DNA of 64,000 nucleotides from Patagioenas fasciata. Its lineage: Eukaryota > Chordata > Aves > Columbiformes > Columbidae. A program made the position numbers and the translations under genes. The notes under the pieces are model-generated. The model worked only from the letters and a program-made list of their open reading frames with translations, was not told the origin of the DNA and searched no databases. Below, in pieces: positions 49,901 to 61,900 of this stretch; the first letter of the stretch is position 1, and each line of letters begins with the position of its first letter. The stretch is taken from NCBI RefSeq assembly GCF_037038585.1, contig NC_092524.1:45841001-45905000 (forward strand). Reading direction: 5' to 3'.

Positions 49901-52900
49901 CAGGCCACATGCTTCCAGGCACACAGCTCTGAACTGAACCAAACACAGCTCCTCTCTGCCTGTGTTTCCAGGCCTCCTGTATTCCTCTGGCCTTTCTCAG
50001 CATCCTCCCAGTCACCATTAGTTCAGGAGTCTCATCAGTGAGTCCTTGCCCCTCATCCCTTCCCTGGATGAGGAAAATCACCTTCCTGCTGCTATAGGTG
50101 ACATATGCTTGCAGCACCGCTGCTATCTGCTAATCAGAGAGCTAAAGAACTGGAGAAGGATCCTGAGGCTAGAAAAGTCCCCGGGCACCACCAATAACCA
50201 AGCTATGGCAATGTCTCTTCCCTCCACACCCACTCCTCTGATCCTGGAAAAGGGATACCTTCACACATGCTGCCGTCTCTGGACACAACGTAGCCAGCAT
50301 CACAAGCCATGCAGGAGTAGGAGCCCTCAGTGTTGAGGCAGAGTCCAGAGGGACAGGCATCCTGGGCAGTGCACTCATCGATGTCTGCGCAAGCACACAA
50401 GGGAGAGCAGGATGAGTGTGAAGGATGCAGAGGAACCATGACCAGGGGCAGCTGTGTTGAGGGAACCAGCCAACACGGTGGCCAGGACTCGGGCAAGGCC
50501 AAGTGCTGTGAGGAAGAGCCCAGGGAAACCTCTGGACCAGGTGTGTGAGACTTCAGAGGGTCTCATGGCTCCCCAGTACCTTGGCAGCTCTTCTTATCAG
50601 GTGCCACATTGTAGCCCTGGTAGCAGGAACAGCGGAAGGAGCCATCCAGGTTGACACACTGCCCATGAGCACAGGTCCCCTCTGCAAGACACTCGTCCAC
50701 ATCTGTGTGACACAGCAGAGAGCAATATGGAAGAATGAGAGGGTGCTCAGGGCTACCTCTGCCACACAAATTGCAAGGGCACTGTGCCTGGGCCATGCAG
50801 GCTGGCTGCCCGTGGGAGGAGCGTGCTGCCCATGCCCCTGCTCCTTCTGAGTCTTGCAGAGAGCACTGCCATGGGGGGCAAGGCTGCTGCCCAGGGATGA
50901 CCCATGATCCTCACCAACACATCTCCCGTTCCTGGGCCGGTAGCCATCCCCACAGCTGACACACTTGTAGGAGCCCAGCGTATTGACACACCTCCCGTGG
51001 GGGCAAGGGCTGGGATCCACGCACTCGTTGATATCTGCCAAGAAACACACTCATCTCAGGCTCCCAAAGGCAAACTGTGCAGCCTTCTCCAGGATGTCCG
51101 CTCCAACTGGATTCTCAGTCTCCCTCTGTGGGACATCAACACCCAAGAGGAGGTGAGATGAGTTTGCCAGGGCTTGGGCAACACTTCTTATAGTCCCACT
51201 TATCACTCAGTATCCTACACCCACACCTGAGGGATGACATAATCCAGCAGTGAAACCCGCTGCCACAGGATGTTGCCAAGGACAGGAATGTGCAAGGGCA
51301 GAGAAAGGGATCAGAGAACATCTGTTCAGGGCTGTTTCATCAGGGACTTTCATAGCTGTGATTAGGATGCATCCTCCAGCTCAGGAAGTCCTTAAAGCAA
51401 GTGCTTTCTGGAGGCCGAGCGGAGGGAGCAGCATTCTCTGCATGTCCTGTTTCCCATACTGCCTCCTAAAATAGTCTCCCTCTCTCTGTTGGAGATGAGC
51501 TACTGAGAAAGGGGGATCTTTGATCAGGCACATCATATGTTCATGAAAGCTCTGAAGGGTCCAGGTTGTACCACGTGAACAGGATGCTGTGGGGACAGGT
51601 GGCCTGAGTCTCTGCAGCCTGCTCTCCCTGCAGACTGCTTGCCAGCATGAGGGTCTGGTGACAGAGTCAAGCTGGCATGAAACGCATGGGCATCTCCTCC
51701 CAGAACAGGAAACTAGCATGGGCTGGTTCTAGGGGATTTCCCTGGGGAGGTGGGAGAGGATCTCAGGAGATCTCGCCTTTTACAACCCAGGAAAGCCTGT
51801 CCCTCCTGCAGGCTGAGGAGAGGACAGGCAGTCCTTCGGAGGCGCACACACAAGGGAGGGTTCTTCCTCCCTTCCAGGAGGACAGATGGAGTGGTGAGAA
51901 AAATAAGTGTTCAGCCCCGTACAGGGGCTTGGAGGGGCAGGGGAACAGTGAGCAGCAAGCTTCACCTTCGCACTGTCCTCTGGAGCTCATGGCAAAGCCC
52001 TCCTTGCACTCACAGCGGTAGGAGCCGGGAGTGTTGATGCATTGCTGTCCCCGGCAGGTAGAGGGCTGCTCACATTCATCTCGATCTGGCAACACACAGA
52101 GAGACAGTACTGAAGTCTTCTCCCTCCCCCGTGTGGGGAAGGCTGGGTGCAGGAGAGGAGCTGCTCCCCCTGCAGCAGGCTCTGCCCAGATGACTTTTGC
52201 CTTGCACCCCCTTGCCATGAAGCAGTGAGTAGGGCTGGCATCAGCAGCCCATATCCAGATCACCACAGGCAAGGTCCTGTCCCTGCGGGAGCAGGAGAGG
52301 GTGATCTCCATGGATCAGGCTGTCTGTGGGCAGGTCCGGGAGGAGGGAGAGTGTACAGGTGTGTGTGCAGGTATGCATGAGTGTGTGTGTGTACACATAT
52401 GCATGAGAGAGTTTCAGGGCAGGAGACTGGGGGACTCTGGGGAGATGGCAGCCCCATGCTAGGCAGACAACACTTACCCTGACAGCTCTGCTTGCCTTCC
52501 GACACAGCCAAGGCGTACCCAGAGTAGCAGAGACAAAAATAGGAGCCCACGCTGTTGATGCAGCGACCTTTTCCAGAACAAGGATCTTTCAGGCATTCAT
52601 CTTCATCTGTGCCCAGGCAAGGAAAGAAGACAGGGACAGGCAGTCACCACAGCAGCTGCCTGCCAGCTTCCTGGCAGCCCATGGTGCAGCAGGTGGGCAA
52701 GGGCTCAGCAGAGCTGCCAGAAAACCTCCCCGCAGGAACCTGAAGGACCAAACAGTCCGTCACGCCCGGCAGGCAGAGGAGGTGCCAACCTACCAATGCA
52801 GCGAAGGCGGCTGGGGTCCAGCGTGTAGCCAGGGTTGCACAAGCAGCTGTATCCCTCTGCGCTGAGCACGCAAGCACCGGCTCCACAGGAGAGGGATGAA

Positions 52901-55900
52901 GAGGCACAGCCACTGATGCCTGGGAGTAGAGAGCATGGGGTTGGGGGCAACAGTACAGGGTCTGCCTTGTGTCCCCAGCACCATGGTGGGGAGGCTGCTT
53001 TTCCCCTTCTTGGAGGGAGATGGAGCAGGCTCAGCTTGCTCTTCTATGTCTTCAGGTAGCTGATGCCCCAGGGCTGCATGGATGACGTAGCAGACCCTGC
53101 CACGTCCTCCGGCCTGAGCCCAGCTGGGACACCTCAGTCCCCTGCACTGCTCACCTGTGCCCCGGACCCACAAAAGGGTGGTGAAGAAGCCAACCAGCCC
53201 GCCCCACACTGCAGAGGAGTGCTGTCAGCAGAGGCTGGCGCCTGTGAAGGGGCTCCTTTTGGGGTGAAAGCAAGGCTCCCCTGCCACTGCCCTGCTAAGT
53301 GAGGCGCAGGCAGCAGTGGGGAGGCAGTGGGCCATCGCACACCCCTCAGCACTGAGCCGGCCAGGGTAGGGGGAGGCCCAGCCCAACCCCAAACAAAAGG
53401 CTATTTGAGGAAGATGCATTCCTCAGCAAGGTGCCTCCCCCAGGCCTGCTCCCCAAGGTGCTCCAGCCCCCGGCGGAGGGCAGGGGCTGCGCTCCCAGAC
53501 ACTTGAGTAACCCTGGAACAACAGTGCCCTTGTTTCCGGCACAGTAAACAAGCTGCCCCAGGAGCCACATGCCTCCCCTTGTGCTCCCCCTTCCCGATGA
53601 GTCAGCTCGCGGCGCCAAAGGAATGGGGCCAAAGCCACCAGAGCAGGCGCATGATCCCCTGCACCCGGCAGCCACTGCTGCACCGTGCACGCCAGCTGCA
53701 GACAGGGAAGGATGCCGGAGAGTCAAACACTTCGCTCCCCATATGGGATCACTCTCATGTTTCCTCAGGCCAGCCGGCTTTCCCTGGCTGGCAACAGCTG
53801 GGACCAGGCTGGGACAACACCTCAGGGTAGTAGGCCAGGGACTTTTCTTTGGGAAGTCAAGTGAGGCATGTGGGAAGACAAGCAGGCTGAGAAAGGAACA
53901 GAGACTCTGGGCAGAGTTTAGGGCATAATTTCTCCATAGCCTCAGTCAGAGAGAGGGGGGAAATCCCTGAGAGCTGTGGACACACACCTGAGCCCTGTGC
54001 TGGCATCTGTGTTGGAGCAGCAGCATCCCAGGTGGTGGTGGGGCCATGCTGGGGAGGGCCATGCCAGGACTCCTCTTCTTCTGCCAAGGAAGAAGAATAG
54101 AGGTGACATCCAGCTCCCCATCACAGGCAGAGGTGCAGACACAAGGTTTACTGGGTGTCCCTGCACTCACAGACCTGAGACAGCACATGGGAAGGAGCCA
54201 CAGCATGGCTGCAGCGGCCTCATCGTCTTGTTATTTAACATAGCCTCCTCCACCTCACTGGAGAGCCACCACCTCCCCGCATCTCTACAGCCCCACACCA
54301 GCCACCGCAGTGTGGCAGGGCTCCTCCATGCCACCCCACAGCCAGCCCAGCCGGGGGCCCGTCCTGCCCATTGCTAGGGGCTGCCGTGCAGAGGAGCCGC
54401 TCTCCTCCCTCCTCGTTGCCCCATCCTCTTCCCCCTGGCTGCCCTGACCTCCCACCAGCCAGGCACCCACCTCTGCGTGTGGCAGGCTCTGCAGTGGCAC
54501 CAGCAGCACCCTGAGGGACAGAAACACAGGACTGCCTCTATCCACGTGCATGTAGCTGGGATGCAGCATCTCTGAGACGTTTTCCCACCCACCTCCCAGA
54601 TCCTCTTGCTCCCTGAGACACTGTGCTGGGAGGAGAAGCTGTCATATCCAGGTGCAGCTGACAGGGCCACTCTGTCCTGAGCAAAACATAGCTCCTGGCC
54701 ATGCCCAGAGGACTACCTGCAGAAGGACCCTGTAGCATGCCATGCACGTGAGACCTAGGGCACTGCCATGGGGCAGGCATCTCCACAATGCAGCCAGGAA
54801 GAGCAGTTTGGCATGATAAACACTGCCACTGTCACCAGCAGCTCTGGAGGGCTGAGGACAGCCACTACTTCAACCTGCCTCAGAGTGCTACCTACAAGAC
54901 GAGTACTTGGTGCTCAACGCTCTTCCTCAGCATCCATTCCTGGCAAACCTATGCCTGACAAAGGAGACATGGGAGCACAACCTAGGTCTCCACTCCAAGG
55001 AGCTTTGTGCAAGGGATGAAGAAAACAGGCAGCTGAACAACACAAGTCCCAGCCTAGATCTGCTTCAAATTTGGAAGCTTTGGTTCAAATTTCTGCCATG
55101 TCTTGAGATTTCTCATTTGCCCTTTGGCAAGTCACCTCATGTCTATGAAGCAGTGACAATGGCAGTGTTGTCCCCCCTCTCATAGGGGCTTTGAGTATGT
55201 TCTGAGGGCTGAGCATTCTAAGAGCAGCACTTTTCAAGCTGTCTGCAGTGGTTCCCCTTCTCCTGATGTCAGCCCAGCCCCACAGCCAGGCTGGGCTGAC
55301 AGCAGCCTGAGTTCCTACCCCAGCCCCAGCGAACATCTGCTGGAGTCAACACTGACCATGAACCAGTGCAGCAGAGCTCCCAGCTCCTTTTCATGTAAGC
55401 TAATGGCCTCTCAGAAAGGGCTGAGCAGGCAGGTGGCACCGTGCCTTCATCCACAGCAACTCAGCTGGCGTGGTAGGGTTTGCAGTTCATATGCTGTTCC
55501 CTCCAGCAGCAGCTGCTTGCTCTCTTTAGTGCTCTGTCTGACCACATTTCACACCTCCCTGTCACCTATTTGTATGATATCCCCTTTCCTGCTCATCAAG
55601 CTACCATGGATGCACCCATATGTAGCAAGACAAACCTTACTCACCTGTGCAGGAAGAGAAACCTCACCTGGAAAGTGAAACAGTGCACAGTGAGTAGAGA
55701 CAAAGTAGGCAACCATCCTCCTCAAACCTTGGCTGCCCTAGCTTCACCCCACCTCTAAGGCTCTGTCACTCAGTCCCACATGCTTCTCTGCAAGAGCTTG
55801 TTCCAAAAGTCAATACAACCAGGCTCCTCTACTGACAGTGCACAGACCTCAGGAGCTCCCACTCCAGCAGCTGCTGGCACAAGCAGTCAGTCGCGCTTCC

Positions 55901-58900
55901 CTCTAGCTGGGCTGGACAAAAGCCCAAGGATGGCAGTGCCAGAGTTGCCATGCAGACCTGAGGTCCTGGTGGAGGCAGCTTGGCCAGTCAGCACCAGCTG
56001 TGAAGATGCAGCTGCAGGAGCCCAAAACACTCAACCTCCTCTTCAAAGGTTTGAAGAAGTGGTGTCTCATGCCCCAGGAACCAAAGAACACCTTGAGTAT
56101 TCACACAGATGTACAAAGCCCTTATCAGATAAAAGTCCATCCATAGAGGCATGGCAGGACCTGGGAATTTGCCCACCCTTGCTAGGGGCCCAGAGGGAGC
56201 AGCTTTAAGCAGTAGACCCCACACTACCCTCTCCTGCTGAGGTGCCAGGGTGGGGAAATGCCTCCAGGATGCTCCCACGCAGGCTGTCCTGCACCTGGTA
56301 TCTTCTTGCTGCCCAGTCCAGTGTCCAGTTGCTATTGTCCACTCGCTCTTCCAAGCTAAGAGGCAGCTCTTCTGCCTCTGCCTTCCTCATTGACAGGCGG
56401 ATATCAGAGCTGGAGTAGGTATAGCCATGTCCTGCTGGGCAAATCTCCTTGAAGGCTTCTGCAAGGAAAAACAAATCAAAGCTTTAGAGGGCAGAGGTTG
56501 GAAGGAAGAGGACGGTGCAGGGATCACCTGGCTTTCTGCACCCAGACAGGATGGAGGGACAAGGAGTGAAGGTGGATGGGCATGTATATTAATGCAGGTA
56601 TCGGTTTCTCCCATCCTATCATTTTCTGGAGATTTCTAAGGGTTAAATCCTTATAGAAACACATCCAGGCTGCAGTTGGTGGATGCCTTGAGCAGAAGGA
56701 ATCTGCTCACAGGGCAGGTTGGGTTTCTAACAGGCAATGGCTAGCACTCCCAGACACCAAAAATGAAATCCCTCCTTTGAGTCAATACTGCTAGGAAGGG
56801 CTCATGCCACTGGAAGGTCCAAGCTGAGCAAGGGAGCAGATAAAAGTGAACCTCTGTTACCTTGGCACTGAGTGCTCTCTACATCACCCAAGATGCTCTG
56901 CACAAACCATCTGAAGATTTTCCCAGCCCTGAGGATTTTGGTGCTTTCCCCTCCACCCTTCCCCATGATGAGATATGCCAAAGTCATCTTCACCTGGCTT
57001 TCATCCCAGCAGAAGATATACAAGAGACAAAAAGGCTGTCAAGCAAAGCCAGGCACAGGCACGGCTCTGCTCTCCCTCTGGTACAGAGTGGTTTCCCATC
57101 AGGGATTTCTCTGTCTTCCAAGTATCATCGAGGTCTGCTTCCCGGGTTGCTGTAACCACCCCACAGGCCAGCATTTGCATCGCTCAGCTCTGCGTCCTGC
57201 AGTTGTCTGCGTGGCAGCAAGTTCAGGCAAGGCAAAGCCCCAGTCTAACCAGAGCAAGTAAAGCCAAAGCAGGCATGTCTCACCTGAGCCGGGCACGGGG
57301 CACTCCTCGCAGTTCTTCCCCCAGCCCTTGCCGACACGGCTGCAGCAGCAGATCTGCTGGGTGATGTGGTGTGAGAGGGGGAAGGAGCACACTCCTCCAG
57401 CTGCTGAGCGGTAACACAGCCCCTGCTCCATCGACACTGCTTTGTCCGCTGAAACACGACAGCAGGGTCAGTGCCAGGGGTCAAGCTCTGTGCTCACCAG
57501 AGAGAGAAATGAGGACACCCAGCTTTCCCCCTGTCAAGCCTTTCTTTGCACATGCCTCCCAGCCTGCCCGAGGGCTGCCTCATCCTTTCCCCAGAACACC
57601 CCCCGGACCTCAGCCATCAGGCCATCCTTGCAGCAGCGCCAGCTCCAAGCAAACACAGGTCCTGTGGGAGCTCTCTCAGCCCGGGAGGCTGCGTCCTCTG
57701 CTGCTGCACTGCAGGCACGTCCCTGCTGGGCTCCGCAGCAAACAGCTGCAGGAGCCAGGAGATGTCCATGGAGAATAGTGATGGATGAAGGGGGGTGAGG
57801 CATGGGGTCTCATCCTGCACACAAGTGCAGAACAGCACAGCAGGCACTAAGGTGCCATTGCAAGAGGCTTAAAGCACACTGCAGCTTCCACTCAGTTGTG
57901 GGATCCTGCTCAGGCCCCTTTCCCAAACCGAGGGGTTCCCTGGAGCACTTACAGATGCAATGGCTACGGGATGGGTCCAGCATGGTTCCAGGCTTGCAGG
58001 TGCAGCGGAAGCTGCCACGGGTGTTCACACACTCAGCATCTTTGCACAGGCCCTGCATCAAACACTCATTGATATCTGTGGGGAGGAGAGAGCACAATGA
58101 GACATGGGGAAGCTGAGGCTGAACTGAACCCCCAACCCAGTGCCTCCCATTCAGGTGCCATGGACCAAGGTGGTGTCAGCTGGGCTGTCTGAGGCAACCT
58201 CTGCAGCGAGCAGCACGATGGGGACCTCTGTGGTGACAGCCATCCCACATCTGTGGTGCAGAGCTCGCTCGCTGCAGCTGCAGGGATGGCTTGTGAATGA
58301 CTCCTCTGCTCTGCAGTCCTCGTGGAAAACAGATGTGGCCCCTCTGGTGAGCCACCCCAGCAGGGTCACTCTTACGGCAAATTATGATCATTGTTTGCAA
58401 GCCTGGACTGGTGAGTCTTGTCCTCTCACTTGTCCCCTGGTCCTGCTGGCCTGGAGCCATCATCCATGGAGGATCTTTGCTGAGAAACTCAGTGCTGGCA
58501 TGCAGGACAGTCAGTGACTGATTGCAGACATGGAGCCTAGTGCCAGGCAGAGGGATGGTGAGCTAGGCTCTGGCTCAACACTGTAATGTCTTCTTCTGGG
58601 AACAGGTTGAGCAAGTGGGAAGATGCCAACTTCAGGTGCTGCCTCAAGCTCTGCCTCTGCCCCCAACTCAGCATGCAACATCAGACACAGTCTTTGGGAA
58701 GGGAGCTGGTCTTATCCCAGGGAAACATCATCCATCTCATCCATTTGGCCTACAGCACTTGCCTTTCCTACAGCACCATGTAGGAATGTGTAGGTTAAGC
58801 TGGAGAAGACTGAGATTGCCAAAAGGTACATAAGGGGGAGCTGAGGGCAGCTTTCACACTGGAGAATGAGGAGGAAGCCCCCCTCATGGATTGATGAGTC

Positions 58901-61900
58901 CACAAATCATGGATTGATCCAGCTTTATATCTTCACTAGAGAGCTTGCGCCAGAAAAGTAAGTGTGCTGATGAAATGCATTGTGTCTGCAGGCACAAGCA
59001 GTGAAGGAAGAGCTGGGTGGGAGAACAGAGCGGCAGGAGTGGGATGAACCTCCGCACCAGCCCGGGACAAATCACAGTAACATATGCTACAAGCTAAGAG
59101 GTGGGAGCAGGCAGTGAGAGAGATGTGGACATATTCACTGCTCACAGGACAGCTGTGACCAAGAAAAGCCAATATGATGCTAGATAACTTCATGACAAAC
59201 ACTTTCCCAAGATACAGGGCAGTCCTCATGCCAGTGTACAAAGCTCTGGTGAGACCTCAGGGGCCCTGAGAGTATCCAGTGGTGCTTTAGAGACTGTCTC
59301 AAAGTAGAAGGGGTGCAGAGGCAGGCTGCTGGGACACGCAGACGAATGAAGACACCGGAAGAGCCTCACTGAGAGCAGCTAGGCTTACGAATGGCTTTCC
59401 CAGAATTACCTTTTTCCTCAGAGCTGAAGCATCCCTGCTTGGTGGGAGTATTGCACAGCCAATTGTGACAACTGGAGTTCAGACTTAATGACCTGAGAGG
59501 TCTCTTCCAGTCCTGTGCTCTTAAATTCTTCTGTTCACCCCGGTAGCTGCCCCATATATGGCTGGGACACACAGGGGCCATCAAGACCAGGCCATGATGT
59601 TCAGTCTACTGGAAGTACCAATGCTACAGAGATGTGCAGCAGGCCAGAAAGGAGTAGGATTTGGTTGTGCTGGTCCAGCACATGCCTCTGTGAATTTCCT
59701 GGGGCTGAAGTTTCAGCAGATGATGTAGAACAATTTAATCTCCAGATCTTCCTACCATGGTGGCACAGACAGCCTCTTGCTTGCCCTATGATCACCCCAG
59801 ACAATGAGGAAGGACAGCTCTCAAGCTCTCTCTAGATAGACAAGTGCTAGTGAGTCCCAAGAGAACCTCCTTCTCCACTGATCAGAACTGTTGGCGTCAG
59901 AGCAGAAACCCAAATGGAGATACAACAAAACTCAACACAGAGAGGTTCAACTAAGCACCCTGCATGGCAAGAAGACATCTTCTGGAACCATTGGCAGAGA
60001 CTTTCTGTCTGGGATAGTGCAGGAAGCCTGTGTATAGCAGCGCCACTTGCCTACGTGTCTCCTGCTTCTCCAGTAAGGAGTGGCTGTGGCAGTACTGTGT
60101 CAGCACTGTGACAAGTAATGGTTTCTTCCTCTGTGCCAAGCACAGGACAGAGTTCACAATAAAAAACAGTATCCAGACCCCAAATAGGCTGGGAACCCCA
60201 ATCAGAGAAGAGGCTTAGGCTCTCCAGAGGAGCCCCAGGGCTCACCCCCGTCACTCCCCAGCACGGTTGGAGCACCGTGTCAACTCTAGCACACAAGTGT
60301 TTGGCCTCTGCATAAGCAAACGGATTGAAGGGATTAGAGTAATGAGAGCACAAAACAAACAAGCACCAAGGGCTGAGCTTTATGAGCTTAATATAAAACA
60401 GGGCCATGTCCTGGCCTCAGTCCAGCCCCCTCTGTTCCACTGGCAGCAGAGGACCCTCCCGCGGTGGCACATTTGGGGCCATGCACTCCTACCCCCTGCA
60501 GCATGCCGGGGATGGGGGTGGCCCACAAGAAGAGGTCTCCGGGACCAGAAACCAAGATCTGTAAGCTGTCTCATCTGCTTCCTCCCACCTCACCCCAGCC
60601 TGCCAGTGCTCCTCAGAAACGGCCACACTGGGTCGGTCAGCACGTGGTGGAAAGGTACCGGGTGGTTTACACTGGTGCTTGGTGAGCAGACAGGACCTGA
60701 GTCAGCAGTGGACACCAAGGACATACAGACACCAAGGTGCCGCCATGTGTCCTGTGCATGCATACCTCCCTACCATCATCTCCAGGAACCCCAGCCTGAA
60801 GCCTCCAAGGCAATCTTTGCTTCATGTCTAGCAATCACATTGTCCCTTCCAGTGCCATCTTTCTTGCTGGTCCCAACAGCACCGGGAGGTTTCCTGACTG
60901 GGTCTGCCCGGCACTTCCAGCTCAGGCTCATTGCAGCCTTGTTCCTGGTCAACGGGATGCAGGAAGGAAAGGAAGGGAGATCTTGCAGAGATAAGCCTTC
61001 TGTACCTCTGCTGGAAGGCACCAGGGACAACCCTTTCTGTCCATACAGAACAGAGGAAAGTGGACCCCTGACAGGGCCCTCTTCCAGTCACTCATCTGTG
61101 CTTTGATGACAGCCTGCAAAGCCAGAGCTCAGCTTCTTCCCAGCTCAGCTCCTTCCCTGTGGCCAATGACCTCAGGAACCATCAGCTGCTGTCCAGCCCC
61201 TTGGCCTCCCTCCTACCTGGGCTAGCAAGAGACGGTCCCATGTAACCTCTCCCAAAGTCTATATGACAAATTGCTCACTCTGGATCCTAAGTGAGGTGCT
61301 GTCTTCCTGACACACATCCCACTGCAGCAGCAGAGATGGGAAAAGTACCTCAGGGCAGCAGACTATCTGTAGAACAGTACTCCTCCAGCCCAGCTTATAA
61401 AGGAGCACATAAAGGCACAAATCTCTGGTTCATGGTTCACGTGCAAAAACATCTTCCCGGCCAACTCCACAATGCTATTTCCCCCTGCTTTTCAGAGCGC
61501 TGAGCCTCTCCCTGCTCCAGAAGGGACACATATCCAGAGCAGGCACTGCAGGTCTCTGTTCTCTGACATGAGTTCCTTGGCTGCTCTGCTCCTCTGACCT
61601 CTATTCCATGTCTCAGGAAAGCTCCTCATACCCACTGTGCTGTCTGTGGCCACATAAAGGATGAGATGGGGGCACCAAAGAAAATAGAAGCTGTTGCCTT
61701 TTTGAAAGTTCTCCCCCAGGACAATGTGGGGAGGTTGAATCATTAATTAAGCATGGTGGAAAGTCCCAGCTAAAAGAGATGAGTCATGCAATTGCCAGCC
61801 CCGGGTTTGCATTGCCAAGGCTCAGGGTCCCTGCTGCGTCTTTGCGATGACACCGCTCAGCTTATCATGAATCACAAGAAGGGAACCATAAAATTTCACT

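Noticed and set aside
60267-61106. 279-codon plus-strand frame in an LTBP2 intron
   Set aside because: Longest intronic frame, but no recognisable domain, no exon signals and no codon pattern distinguishing it from chance.
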